Positions 17,140-26,298 of a DNA stretch of 64,000 bases are shown here, piece by piece. The notes below the pieces were generated by a model that was not told the origin of the DNA, ran no database searches, and was given only the letters and a program-made list of their open reading frames with translations. The stretch spans positions 310,001-374,000 of the forward strand of contig SJCO01000003.1 of the NCBI GenBank assembly GCA_005217565.1, read 5' to 3'. Numbering within the stretch: the stretch's first letter is position 1; every line of letters starts with the position of its first letter. Source of the DNA: Puteibacter caeruleilacunae (GTDB taxonomy: Bacteria; Bacteroidota; Bacteroidia; Bacteroidales; Prolixibacteraceae). Made by a program: the position numbers and the translations under genes.

Positions 17140-18372
17140 ATGATGACAACTATGACTAAGCTAAAAACACAGGATTATATTGACCGGGAAGATCAATATG
17201 GAGCACATAACTATCATCCACTTCCAGTAGTTTTAGAACGAGGAGAAGGTGTATATGTTTGGGATGTTGAAGGAAATAAATACTTCGATTTTTTATCTGC
17301 CTACTCTGCAGTAAACCAAGGACACTGTCATCCTAAAATTGTAGGAGCATTGACAGAACAAGCCCAAAAACTTACACTAACCTCAAGAGCATTTTATAAC
17401 AATACTCTGGGAGAGTATGAAGAATTTATCACAAAGTTCTTTGGCTACGACAAGGTGTTACCTATGAATACTGGAGCTGAAGCTGATGAAACAGCTATTA
17501 AGCTTTGTCGTAAGTGGGGTTATAAAAAGAAAGACATCCCTAAGAATCAAGCAAAAATTATTTGCTGCAATGAAAATTTCCACGGTCGTACTATTACCAT
17601 CGTATCCATGTCAACAGATCCTGATGCTTATAATGATTACGGTCCGTTTACCCCTGGTTTTGTAAAGATCCCATACAATGACCTTGAGGCACTGGAAAAA
17701 GAATTACAAGATCCAAACGTTGCAGGATTCCTTGTTGAGCCTATTCAGGGTGAGGCAGGTGTATATGTTCCTGGAGATGGCTATCTAAAAAAGGCCTTTG
17801 AATTGTGTAAAAAATACAATGTATTATTCATTGCCGACGAGGTACAAACAGGTATTGCACGCACAGGTAAATTGCTTGCTGTGAATCATGAAGATGTGCG
17901 CCCGGATGTCCTAATCCTTGGTAAAGCTCTATCTGGAGGAGTATTTCCAGTATCTGCAGTGCTTGCCGACGATGAGATTATGCTATGTATAAAACCTGGA
18001 GAACATGGCTCTACTTTTGGAGGAAATCCTATTGCCGGAAAAGTAGCAATGGCTGCACTTCAGGTTGTTGAAGAAGAAAAACTTGCTGAGAATGCTGAAC
18101 GTTTAGGAAAAATTTTCCGTGAAGAGTTCAAGAGTATCAAATCTGATATGATTGAATTAGTTAGAGGAAAAGGTCTTCTTAATGCAGTTGTAATAAAGCC
18201 TAAGGAAGATAAGACCGCATGGGATGTTTGTGTTGCAATGGCCAAGAACGGTATATTAGCAAAACCTACTCATGGACATATTATCCGCTTCGCACCACCA
18301 CTGGTGATAACCGAAGAGCAATTACGAGAAGCAATGGATAAGATAAAAGAAACATTTAAAGAATTTGAATAA
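17140..18372 (+). CDS. rocD: Ornithine--oxo-acid aminotransferase
   Basis: The 410-residue protein is a full-length class III PLP aminotransferase closest to ornithine delta-aminotransferase: [18 protein letters not shown] near the start, [56 protein letters not shown] with the cofactor Asp, and the PLP lysine in [10 protein letters not shown]. It transfers the delta-amino group of ornithine to 2-oxoglutarate, giving glutamate semialdehyde and linking arginine/ornithine to proline and glutamate. It is monocistronic, closed by a terminator at 18374-18403. Confidence 0.95.
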   Translation: MMTTMTKLKTQDYIDREDQYGAHNYHPLPVVLERGEGVYVWDVEGNKYFDFLSAYSAVNQGHCHPKIVGALTEQAQKLTLTSRAFYNNTLGEYEEFITKFFGYDKVLPMNTGAEADETAIKLCRKWGYKKKDIPKNQAKIICCNENFHGRTITIVSMSTDPDAYNDYGPFTPGFVKIPYNDLEALEKELQDPNVAGFLVEPIQGEAGVYVPGDGYLKKAFELCKKYNVLFIADEVQTGIARTGKLLAVNHEDVRPDVLILGKALSGGVFPVSAVLADDEIMLCIKPGEHGSTFGGNPIAGKVAMAALQVVEEEKLAENAERLGKIFREEFKSIKSDMIELVRGKGLLNAVVIKPKEDKTAWDVCVAMAKNGILAKPTHGHIIRFAPPLVITEEQLREAMDKIKETFKEFE

Positions 18373-18373
18373 T

Positions 18374-18403
18374 AAAAAAAGGAGCTGAAAAGCTCCTTTT
18401 TTC
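18374..18403. terminator. Bidirectional terminator between rocD and the LysM gene
   Basis: Stem 18381-18386 with 18391-18396, a GAAA tetraloop, an A-run before it and a T-run after it. This symmetric layout serves both converging genes. Confidence 0.9.
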
Positions 18404-18409
18404 TTATCA

Positions 18410-20779
18410 TTAATATCCTAGAAGAGGAACATCCCCTGTACTTCCTACATTTTCAATTTTATAGTCTTCGGTATACCTTATTTTAAACAACGATTTATTC
18501 AGAAATCCTCCAACTTGATTTGTACGCTCAAAATGATAATCCGCCTGTAACAGTTCTGGTCTTACATGTGCTACTTGCTCAATAAAGGTCTTATCATACG
18601 TACTCAACGCAGTAAGAAAATAAGTGGCAACATCGTACCCTTGAAAACTATACTGATCGGGCTCATCAAAGTATACCTCTCGATAATGGCGAACAAAATC
18701 TATCACACATGTCTTTGTATAATCCACATAGAATGGCGACAAATACGTCAGCTTCAATTTATGATACGACTCAGTCTGAATACTTGTATAACGAGGATAT
18801 GATGAGGTCCCAACAAAAGTGATATTGTAATCCTCAGCAAGAGTCTTCAGGTCATTCACAGCAACACTTACGTCAACCTGTTTACTTGAAGGTAAGAAGA
18901 TAACATTCTCTCGTTCTTTACTCATAATAGCTCTTAAACCACTAAAACCTTCATCTGAGTAATCATACTCATGATAAAGAATAGCTTTATCCTCTCCATT
19001 GTATGAAGTAGAAAAGAACTTTTCGCGACAAGCTTTCACTAGATCTAATTCAGCATCCGAATAACTTCCTTTCAAGTTTAAAACAATCAAGTTCTTATTG
19101 AAAAACTCATCTACCATGAAATCTACCGTTTGATCAATCTGATATTGATTATCAGAGTTCACTTGAAAATAAAATGGATTTTTCTCAGTAAAAGATGAAT
19201 TTGGAGATAATGGAGAAATCATTGGAATTCGATTTTTAAATGAGAAAGCGGATAACTCAGCCTGACAACTCTCATAGATCGGTCCAACAATCAAATCAAG
19301 GTCATACAAATTCTCTACACGCATTAAAGAATCAATTTTCTGTGGATCTCTCGCTGTATCATATATCTTGTAGTTTACTTTAATACCTTTATTCTCCATC
19401 TTCTGGGCAGCAAGTAAAAATCCCTCATAGAACTTTAAAAAGTTTTGACTACGAGAATAAACAGTCCTATTCTGTTTTAATCTAAACGAATCGACAACAA
19501 AGTCTATAACATCGACATTAGCTTTATACAAACTATCGATTTCCTCTTCCGGAACTGCTTCGGTATTAATCTCATCATTTTTATCCAGGTAAAGCGGCAA
19601 GAATACGCCAACATTAAATTCACGAGCAACAATACTATCATCGACTTCTTCTTGAAGTCCATGTGGTAAGACCTTTTCATAAAATGATTCATACACCACA
19701 GTATCCGTCACAGCACTTTCAACTCCATCTTCAGTCTCTTCAACCTCTTCTACAGGTTCGACTCTTCCAACCACAATCTTCTCCCCTGCAATTAATCCTC
19801 GCACCTTTAAGTTTGGATTAAGCTCCTTCAGTCCATCTGCGCTTTTGTTATATTTTATTGCAAGCGCATAAATAGTTTCACCTTTTTGAACCTCATGATA
19901 GATTGCACGCTCATCATCTTCCGATTTTAAACGATAAGCATCAACACCTTGGGCTGGTATTTTGATTTTTAGTCCTGCGTTTAATCCATTTTCCAATGCA
20001 GGATTTAAACCAATCAACTCATCCTTTTCCAGTCCGAACCTTTGCTTCAACGAGAAGTAAGTATCTCCCGTTTCTACCAGGTAACTAAATGAGGTTCCAT
20101 CACTAATCAGTTCATCACCAACCTGAGATATCCCTTTCGGAATTCTTACAGTTGTTCCAAGACTAACTTCATCTCCCTGCTCTGGATTAGCTCTTTTTAG
20201 CACTGCAATTCGTTTATTGTATTTTTTTGATATCGAGTACCAGGTATCTCCTACAATTACTATATGTGAAAGATATTCATCATCTTCAACTGCTCTATCA
20301 ATCTCTATTAACTGTGCAGCCTCTCCTTCTGGAATAACCAAGCGCATACCTGCTGATATTCCCTGATCAATAAAAGGATTTTCCTTTCTTAATGCAAAGA
20401 AGGAAACACCATATTTCTTAGCAATTGCACTTGAAGTTTCTCCTTCCTTCACCAAATGAACTAAAATAGAACGATCCTTTTTTTCCAATTGCTTATTTCC
20501 CCTTGCGATTGATTGTACATACGGAATACTAATAATATCGCCAGGTCTGACACCAAGTAGCAATTGAGAATTAGCTTTGATCAACTTCTTTCTTTCAACA
20601 CCATATTTCTTAACCAAGCTATTAATGGTTTCCCCTTCTTCAACTGTATGAAGAATAAATTTTTTGCCTCTTATCAGTACAATTTCTTCTCCATCAGGAG
20701 TACGATTTTGTGCACCTACATGTTGATGAAACATCACCATAAAAAACAGAAAATTCAAAATTATAAGAAGCTTCCTCAT
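18410..20779 (-). CDS. LysM-repeat protein with periplasmic-binding-protein-like domain
   Basis: I start at 20779 (MRKLLIILNFLFFMV) because it begins a signal peptide and follows a good promoter; the longer frame adds 31 unlikely residues. The 789-residue protein has five LysM repeats at about 43-87, 107-150, 171-214, 233-275 and 294-337 (HTVEEGETINSLVKKYGV, HLVKEGETSSAIAKKYGV and similar). After an acidic linker comes a type 1 periplasmic-binding fold (about 400-780, with FNVGVFLPLYLD and IVGPIYESCQAELSAF), like the receptor of amino-acid ABC transporters. It is likely peptidoglycan-bound in the periplasm. The ligand is unknown. Confidence 0.85.
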   Translation of the reverse strand: MRKLLIILNFLFFMVMFHQHVGAQNRTPDGEEIVLIRGKKFILHTVEEGETINSLVKKYGVERKKLIKANSQLLLGVRPGDIISIPYVQSIARGNKQLEKKDRSILVHLVKEGETSSAIAKKYGVSFFALRKENPFIDQGISAGMRLVIPEGEAAQLIEIDRAVEDDEYLSHIVIVGDTWYSISKKYNKRIAVLKRANPEQGDEVSLGTTVRIPKGISQVGDELISDGTSFSYLVETGDTYFSLKQRFGLEKDELIGLNPALENGLNAGLKIKIPAQGVDAYRLKSEDDERAIYHEVQKGETIYALAIKYNKSADGLKELNPNLKVRGLIAGEKIVVGRVEPVEEVEETEDGVESAVTDTVVYESFYEKVLPHGLQEEVDDSIVAREFNVGVFLPLYLDKNDEINTEAVPEEEIDSLYKANVDVIDFVVDSFRLKQNRTVYSRSQNFLKFYEGFLLAAQKMENKGIKVNYKIYDTARDPQKIDSLMRVENLYDLDLIVGPIYESCQAELSAFSFKNRIPMISPLSPNSSFTEKNPFYFQVNSDNQYQIDQTVDFMVDEFFNKNLIVLNLKGSYSDAELDLVKACREKFFSTSYNGEDKAILYHEYDYSDEGFSGLRAIMSKERENVIFLPSSKQVDVSVAVNDLKTLAEDYNITFVGTSSYPRYTSIQTESYHKLKLTYLSPFYVDYTKTCVIDFVRHYREVYFDEPDQYSFQGYDVATYFLTALSTYDKTFIEQVAHVRPELLQADYHFERTNQVGGFLNKSLFKIRYTEDYKIENVGSTGDVPLLGY

Positions 20780-20808
20780 AAGAGTATATTTTTTAAGACT
20801 ATAGTATG

Positions 20809-20838
20809 CAAAAATAAAGTTTGTTGGACGATTAACAA
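20809..20838 (-). promoter_or_regulatory. Promoter of the LysM protein gene
   Basis: On the minus strand, TTG (20838-20836), a 19-base spacer and TAttTTTG (20816-20809) match the Bacteroidota consensus. The ATG at 20779 is about 30 bases away, which supports that start. Confidence 0.6.
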
Positions 20839-20862
20839 ACTGGTGAGCAAAAATGAAAAAAA

Positions 20863-20883
20863 AGAGACGCATTTAGCGTCTCT
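20863..20883 (-). terminator. Terminator of the nfn-like operon
   Basis: An eight-base stem (20863-20870 with 20876-20883) with a 5-base loop is followed on the minus strand by a U-rich stretch. It lies 10 bases after the dihydroorotate-dehydrogenase-like gene. Confidence 0.8.
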
Positions 20884-20893
20884 ATATTTTGTG

Positions 20894-21883
20894 TTATCCG
20901 TTATATTCTCCAAAATAGTTCATAAACTGAACTCGCTCATACCAACCGGGATTCTTTGCATTGGTAAAGCTCAACTTGCCTTTCATTTCTTCCACTGAAG
21001 CAAATCCTTTCTCATCCATCCACTTTTCCATCTCTGCCAAAAGTTCCTTGGCATAGGCTGGACCTTTATGATAGAAAATAGAAGCCAACTGAACAGCATC
21101 GGCGCCAGCAAGCAACATTTTAATCGCGGTATCTGCATCATGTATACCAGTTGTGGCTGCTAATTGACACTCTACACGTCCTGCTAAAAGTCCAATCCAA
21201 CGCAATGGCATAACATATTCTGATGGTGAACTCAATACATTGGCAGCTTTTAAGCTTAACGAATTCAGATCTACATCAGGACTATAAAAGCGGTTAAACA
21301 TTGTAACACCTGCCACACCTGCCTCGGCCAACTCTTTCACCATACCGCCCAAATTAGAGAAATAACTACTAATTTTAACCGACACAGGAATGTTTACTTT
21401 AGCCAATACAGCCTTCACCGTACTCAAATAGAATTCTGATGCCTCGCTAGCACTTTTATTCAGATCAGATGGTAAAATAAAAAGATTCAACTCAATAGCA
21501 TCTGCACCCGCCGCTTCAATTTTAGATGCAAACTGCACCCAGTCTCCTGAAGAAATACAATTAATACTACCAACAACAGGAATATCAACTGCCTCTTTTA
21601 CATCTGAGATAAAGCGAATGTAATCCTTTACATTCTCATCTTTGATTTGATAATCAAAATAATCGAGATGTTCATGAAAATGATGAGAACCTCCTTGCTT
21701 TCGCATCATCTCTTCATATTCAAAATAGACTTCTTCCTCAAATATTGATTTTAATACAACAGCTCCTGCTCCTGACTCTGCGAAGATCTTTATATTCTCC
21801 AAAGAGTTTGTTAAACCAGAGCTAGCTATAACCAATGGATTCTTTAATTCTAATCCAAAGAAACGGGTTGACAGATTAGCCAT
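20894..21883 (-). CDS. Dihydroorotate dehydrogenase-like flavoprotein
   Basis: The 329-residue protein resembles class 1 dihydroorotate dehydrogenases: STRFFGLELKNPLVIASSGLT at the N-terminus, GAGAVVLKSIFEEE, IPVVGSINC, GADAIELNLF, IPVSVKIS and ATTGIHDADTAIKMLLAGADAVQLAS. In true PyrD the catalytic Cys/Ser loop sits in the middle; I could not identify it here with confidence, and the annotation 'PyrD-like' is safer. It is the last gene of an operon with two Nfn-type subunits (18 bp gap), suggesting it takes or gives electrons through that pair. Confidence 0.8.
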   Translation of the reverse strand: MANLSTRFFGLELKNPLVIASSGLTNSLENIKIFAESGAGAVVLKSIFEEEVYFEYEEMMRKQGGSHHFHEHLDYFDYQIKDENVKDYIRFISDVKEAVDIPVVGSINCISSGDWVQFASKIEAAGADAIELNLFILPSDLNKSASEASEFYLSTVKAVLAKVNIPVSVKISSYFSNLGGMVKELAEAGVAGVTMFNRFYSPDVDLNSLSLKAANVLSSPSEYVMPLRWIGLLAGRVECQLAATTGIHDADTAIKMLLAGADAVQLASIFYHKGPAYAKELLAEMEKWMDEKGFASVEEMKGKLSFTNAKNPGWYERVQFMNYFGEYNG

Positions 21884-21901
21884 ATTTGTTCGTGTTTTTG
21901 T

Positions 21902-23386
21902 TTACAAGTTGTACTTTTCTTTTAAAAATCCATGCATTGATTCGGCAGCTTTACGCCCATCGCCCATGGCCAAAATAACAGTTGCTCCTCCACGCACAAT
22001 ATCACCCCCTGCAAATAACTGTGGTATTGATGTTTGCATTTTATCTTCATTAACTTCAATAGTACCCCAGCGACTAACTTCTAAGTCTGGCATACACGAT
22101 GGGATCAATGGATTAGGAGAAACTCCTACTGCAACAACAACCAAGTCAACATCTAGTTCAACATATTCATCAAGTGCTACCGGACGTCTTCTTCCTGAAG
22201 CATCAGGTTCACCTAATTCCATACGTTGTACCTTCATTTTATTTACACGACCGTTTTCATTCGCAAAATATTCAACAGGATTATGTAGGTTAATGAACTC
22301 AATACCCTCTTCCATCGCATGTTTTACTTCCTCAACACGAGCAGGCATCTCCTCCAGTGAACGACGGTAAATAATCATAGCACGTTCAGCTCCCAATCGC
22401 TTGGCTGTACGTACTGAATCCATTGCTGTATTACCTCCACCAATAACAGCAACATTCTTACCTTTCAATACCGGAGTATCGTAACTATCATCAGCTGCAT
22501 TCATCAAATTAACACGAGTTAAATACTCATTTGACGACATAATACCGTTGTAGTTCTCACCTGGAATATTCATGAAACGTGGCAAACCGGCACCACTTCC
22601 AACGAAAAATGCTTTGAATCCTTGTTCTTCAAGATCTTCAACCGAAGCAGTTCTTCCAACTACAAAGTTAGTCTCGAACTTTACTCCCATTTTTCGGAGA
22701 TTATCAAGCTCCACATCTACAATTGAGTTTGGCAGACGGAATTCAGGTATACCATATTTCAATACACCACCAATCTCATGCAGCGCTTCAAAAACAGTAA
22801 CATCATAACCCAACTTCACCATATCTCCAGCAAAGGATAGTGCAGCAGGTCCTGATCCAATTGTGGCTACCTTTACGCCATTAGCATCTTCAACATTCGG
22901 GATAGACATAGATCCAGACTCACGTTCGTAATCGGCAGCAAAACGCTCCAAATATCCAATCGCTACAGGATCTTTTTTCATCTTCTCAACATAAAAACAA
23001 CGAGCCTCACACTGTTTCTCCTGTGGACATACACGACCACACACAGCAGGCAAAGCACTTGTTTCCTTTAATGTTGATGCAGCATCAAGAATCTCTCCTC
23101 TTTCAATGTTTTTAACAAACTTAGGGATATTGATACTAACCGGACATCCTTCGATACAGGTAGGATTTGCACAATCCATACAGCGAGAAGCTTCGCGCAT
23201 AGCTGCATCAAGTGTCAATCCTAAGTTTACCTCTTTATCCTGATATTTGATACGCTCCATAGGATCCATCTCTGGCATTTTAACCCTCTCGATGGTCAAG
23301 CGATCTTTATTTTTTATTTTTTTACGCAGTTCAACTCTCCACTCTTGACCGCGTTGTTCCTTCAAGTAATCAGTATTAACTGTCAT
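21902..23386 (-). CDS. NfnB/GltD-like NADPH oxidoreductase, large subunit
   Basis: The 494-residue protein has an N-terminal double [4Fe-4S] region (CMDCANPTCIEGCPV and CGRVCPQEKQCEARC). Two nucleotide-binding folds follow: one for FAD (KVATIGSGPAALSFAGDMV) and one for NADPH (KNVAVIGGGNTAMDSVRTAKRLG). This is the glutamate-synthase small-subunit/NfnL family. Next to an NfnS-like gene (11 bp gap), the most likely function is NADH-dependent ferredoxin:NADP+ oxidoreductase, a flavin-based electron-bifurcating enzyme. No glutamate synthase large subunit is present here. Confidence 0.85.
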   Translation of the reverse strand: MTVNTDYLKEQRGQEWRVELRKKIKNKDRLTIERVKMPEMDPMERIKYQDKEVNLGLTLDAAMREASRCMDCANPTCIEGCPVSINIPKFVKNIERGEILDAASTLKETSALPAVCGRVCPQEKQCEARCFYVEKMKKDPVAIGYLERFAADYERESGSMSIPNVEDANGVKVATIGSGPAALSFAGDMVKLGYDVTVFEALHEIGGVLKYGIPEFRLPNSIVDVELDNLRKMGVKFETNFVVGRTASVEDLEEQGFKAFFVGSGAGLPRFMNIPGENYNGIMSSNEYLTRVNLMNAADDSYDTPVLKGKNVAVIGGGNTAMDSVRTAKRLGAERAMIIYRRSLEEMPARVEEVKHAMEEGIEFINLHNPVEYFANENGRVNKMKVQRMELGEPDASGRRRPVALDEYVELDVDLVVVAVGVSPNPLIPSCMPDLEVSRWGTIEVNEDKMQTSIPQLFAGGDIVRGGATVILAMGDGRKAAESMHGFLKEKYNL

Positions 23387-23397
23387 AAGTAAAAAGT

Positions 23398-24216
23398 TTA
23401 TTGTTGTTCAGCCTGAGCATCTTTCTCTTCCTTCACGTACGCCTGCAGTCTCATCAACATCTCATCAAAGTCAATCTCATGAGCATTGAACTCAGGACCA
23501 TCGATGCAGGTAAATTTCGTTTTTCCTCCAACTGTTACCCTGCATGCTCCGCACATACCTGTTCCGTCAACCATGATTGAATTTAAACTGGCTTGTGTAG
23601 GAATTTCATACTTTTTTGTAAGCATTGCAGCAAACTTCATCATCACTGCAGGACCGATAGCTATACACTCATCAATCTTCTCATTTTGAATTACGCGTTC
23701 TGCTCCAGCTGTTATTAATCCTTTTTCGCCATATGATCCATCATCAGTCATTACCACAACCTCATCAGACCATTCACGCATTTCATCTTCAAGAATCAAA
23801 AGATCCTTACTTCTAGCAGCTAAAACAGTAACAACACGATTACCTGCCTGTTTAAAAGCCTTTACAATCGGAAATAATGGAGCGATTCCTACTCCTCCAC
23901 CCATCGCCAGGATTGTTCCTACTTTATGAACATTGGTTGGTTTTCCAAGCGGTCCAACCAAATCAGTAACTTCATCCCCTATTTCAAGAGTACAAAGTTT
24001 TTTTGAGCTAACTCCAACATTTTGCACAATAATTGATATCGTACCGTTAGTGATATCAGAATCGGCAATTGTTAATGGTATACGTTCACCTTTTTCGCCA
24101 ATGCGAAGAATAATAAAATTCCCAGGTTTTCTGGAGCGAGCAATCAATGGAGCCTCTATTTCCATTCTTACTACATTCTCCGACAAATATTGTTTATTTA
24201 CAATCCTGTTCATCAA
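23398..24216 (-). CDS. NfnA/PyrK-like FAD-NAD binding subunit with [2Fe-2S] cluster
   Basis: The 272-residue protein has an FAD-binding barrel (PGNFIILRIGEKGERIPLTI), an NAD domain (MGGGVGIAPLFPIVKAF) and a C-terminal [2Fe-2S] site. The site reads VDGTGMCGACRVTVGG then FTCIDGPEF: Asp217 with Cys222, Cys225 and Cys237, the Asp-plus-three-Cys pattern known for NfnS. It is annotated in related genomes as sulfide/dihydroorotate dehydrogenase-like. Together with the next gene it probably forms an NfnAB transhydrogenase that balances NADH, NADPH and ferredoxin. Confidence 0.87.
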   Translation of the reverse strand: MMNRIVNKQYLSENVVRMEIEAPLIARSRKPGNFIILRIGEKGERIPLTIADSDITNGTISIIVQNVGVSSKKLCTLEIGDEVTDLVGPLGKPTNVHKVGTILAMGGGVGIAPLFPIVKAFKQAGNRVVTVLAARSKDLLILEDEMREWSDEVVVMTDDGSYGEKGLITAGAERVIQNEKIDECIAIGPAVMMKFAAMLTKKYEIPTQASLNSIMVDGTGMCGACRVTVGGKTKFTCIDGPEFNAHEIDFDEMLMRLQAYVKEEKDAQAEQQ

Positions 24217-24603
24217 ATATATAGCTATAGATTCATTTCAAAATTTCGACTTACAAAGGTAATAACGATTCGCTAAAAAAAGCATGTTTTAAATTTAGCC
24301 TTTGCATTCCATCATTCGAAATGACATAAATCATGCAAGATGAAGTAGTTACAAAATTTTAAATCAGTATTAAATTTACTATCCTACTTACGATTTATAA
24401 TTTTTAAAGCCTTTTTTGAAAGAATTTAGCATTCAAATGAGTCCTTTTTATATAGGAAGAAAGCATTTTATATCCCAGTCATAAGAAATCAGCATATTTT
24501 ATTGAACAGGGCATTTTGTTTACAACTACCGTACCCCCTCTGAAGAAATAACATATTTAAGATGTCTAAATTCAACATCAGCAACGGAAAGAGGTAATTT
24601 AAA
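24217..24603. other. 387-bp intergenic region upstream of the nfn-like operon
   Basis: A minus-strand TAccTTTG box at 24254-24261 lies 38 bases before the NfnA-like ATG and is a plausible -7 element; no matching -33 TTG is seen. The rest is very AT-rich. I find no gene, repeat or clear hairpin in it. Confidence 0.4.
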
Positions 24604-25188
24604 CTAGATAACCTCAAATGCCACGAACTCAATTTCTGTAGAATAAGAACCTTTTTTAAGGTTTTGCTCATATAATGATTTACGATTCATCAATCGCCCT
24701 TTAGTTCCCATTTCCCAATATACAGTAAACTTATTCTGCTCGTAAGTTCCAGCATTCATATCTTTTCCATTATGTCTTAACAGGTAATAATAGTGTGTAG
24801 GAGGAATAGTTCCATATGCACCATAATTAATCATCTTATTGGTGCCCTCAAATATCGCTGTTAGTCCAACATTATTCAAATTCATTTTGGTAACACCATC
24901 AGTATGCACAAAATGCTTAATAGCACGAAATCCTAATGACCAGTTAGTGGTTGACTCAACGGCTCCTTTTGTTGAATATTCACCTCCCTTTTTACCTATT
25001 CCATTCTTATAATCATCTAAAGTTACAAAGTCAAAAACGATATCGTTATCCTCCAACCTAAGTGCAATTGTAGTATTTAAATTAGCTGTTAAGTTAATCG
25101 TTTTTTCTTCTGATGATTCTTTTACCTGAGCGGATACTGAAGTTATGCTGATAACAATTATAATTAGTGCGATTAAATAAGTCTTCAT
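24604..25188 (-). CDS. Exported protein of unknown function
   Basis: The 194-residue protein has a classical signal peptide (MKTYLIALIIIVISITSVSAQ). It continues with a probably all-beta body: INLTANLNTTIALRLEDNDIVFDF, WSLGFRAIKHF, YYYLLRHNGKDMNAGTYEQNKFTVYW, ending FVAFEVI. I do not recognise the family; the pattern resembles secreted beta-sandwich (fimbrial or WxL-like) proteins, but that is only an impression. It has no obvious operon partner and sits between two long AT-rich gaps. Confidence 0.7.
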   Translation of the reverse strand: MKTYLIALIIIVISITSVSAQVKESSEEKTINLTANLNTTIALRLEDNDIVFDFVTLDDYKNGIGKKGGEYSTKGAVESTTNWSLGFRAIKHFVHTDGVTKMNLNNVGLTAIFEGTNKMINYGAYGTIPPTHYYYLLRHNGKDMNAGTYEQNKFTVYWEMGTKGRLMNRKSLYEQNLKKGSYSTEIEFVAFEVI

Positions 25189-25564
25189 TTCTCTTCTTTT
25201 TTGATCAATTCCATATTAGTTGTTCACTCCTTCCAATTGCAATGCACATGCCACAAACTACAACTATCTATATTTCAATACATAATACAATTCCACCATT
25301 CATTTCACTAATGAATATTTCTATCAAAACCGAAGAGTTTAGACCTTTTCTCGTCACAATATGCCTGACAAATAATTTTCCCAACACGCTATTATTTAAC
25401 AAAATACAGCCCTCTCTTCGAAAACGAACACACTTTTTCGAAAATGAAGAGTAAAAACCCACAAAAACTGTTTTGAAGAACCAAAATCTTTATATTTTTA
25501 AGGTTTATTTATTTGATAGGTGTATTTAAAAACAGAGTAATCGCAAACTTTTGATGTTCAGGCT
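25189..25564. other. 376-bp intergenic region
   Basis: This AT-rich spacer between divergent genes contains a short imperfect direct repeat (ttcgaaaacgaa and ttcgaaaatgaa, about 25417-25450). I see no exact TTG/TAnnTTTG promoter in it and no gene. Confidence 0.35.
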
Positions 25565-25897
25565 ATGACAACAGAAGAAAAAGAAGCATTCAGACAAACA
25601 ATTGAAAAGAAAATTGTCAGACTTAAGAAAGATATCACTGAGTTAAAAGAGTTGACACAACCTATAGCTCCTGATTCTGCCATAGGAAGGGTAAGTCGTA
25701 TGGATGCCATAAATAACAGAAGTATCAATGAAGCTGCCTTGAGAAAGAAAAAAATACAGCTTCGAAAACTGGAAGAGGCTTTTGCCAATATTGACACACC
25801 CGACTTTGGAAGATGTATCAAATGCAAGGCGCCAATACAGCCTGCAAGAATATTACTCATGCCAGAATCGAAAGTATGCGTTAAATGTGCACGATAA
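25565..25897 (+). CDS. TraR/DksA-type zinc-finger protein
   Basis: The 110-residue protein has a coiled-coil-prone N-terminal half (ETI/KKI heptads: IEKKIVRLKKDITELKELT). A C-terminal C4 zinc finger follows: FGRCIKCKAPIQPARILLMP then CVKCAR. This is the DksA/TraR fold, whose members bind the RNA polymerase secondary channel. The tip acidic residues of classic DksA are not obvious. It heads a tight cluster with a SUI1-like gene 10 bases on and an SNF2 helicase. Confidence 0.85.
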   Translation: MTTEEKEAFRQTIEKKIVRLKKDITELKELTQPIAPDSAIGRVSRMDAINNRSINEAALRKKKIQLRKLEEAFANIDTPDFGRCIKCKAPIQPARILLMPESKVCVKCAR

Positions 25898-25907
25898 AAT
25901 AAACGAT

Positions 25908-26252
25908 ATGGGAAAGAATAAAAAAGACCGCCTAGGAATAGTATATTCGACAAATAACGACTACGATTATTCCTACGAAGAAGAGGGCATGGAGGAAACT
26001 CTTCCCCCTCAACAGCAAAACCTTAAGGTAATGCTTGATAAAAAGCAACGCAAAGGGAAAGCTGTAACACTCATCACAGGTTTCATTGGAAATGATGATG
26101 ACTTAAAAGATTTGGGCAAACAACTGAAATCGAAATGTGGAGTAGGAGGCTCAGTGAAGGATGGAGAGATTTTGATCCAGGGAGACCATAGGGATAAAAT
26201 CATGAATTTACTGACCAGCCAAGGTTATAAAGTCAAAAGAGTAGGCGGATAA
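25908..26252 (+). CDS. SUI1/eIF1-like translation factor (YciH family)
   Basis: I start at the ATG at 25908 (MGKNKKDRLGIVYSTN), 10 bases after the DksA-like stop. A longer frame that begins inside the upstream gene is not credible. The 114-residue protein has an acidic linker and then the SUI1 fold: KVMLDKKQRKGKAVTLITGF, LGKQLKSKCGVGGSVKDGEILIQGDH and KVKRVGG. Bacterial YciH proteins resemble eukaryotic eIF1 and can affect start-codon fidelity in vitro; the physiological role is unclear. Confidence 0.88.
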   Translation: MGKNKKDRLGIVYSTNNDYDYSYEEEGMEETLPPQQQNLKVMLDKKQRKGKAVTLITGFIGNDDDLKDLGKQLKSKCGVGGSVKDGEILIQGDHRDKIMNLLTSQGYKVKRVGG

Positions 26253-26298
26253 CCTTCGTGAGAATAAAAATTTGAAGTAACTTATTGACATATCCCTG

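Noticed and set aside
20564-20998. 144-codon plus-strand frame
   Set aside because: It is antisense to the LysM gene start, the terminator and the end of the next gene; composition is that of a shadow frame.
23398-24216. Assignment as PyrK of pyrimidine synthesis
   Set aside because: The neighbour at 21902 is an NfnL/GltD-type subunit and the cluster site has the NfnS Asp ligand; a PyrK role remains possible only because of the PyrD-like gene.
25782-25907. Upstream extension of the SUI1 gene into the DksA-like gene
   Set aside because: The extra 42 residues are a frame-shifted reading of the DksA-like gene; the ATG at 25908 starts the recognisable protein.
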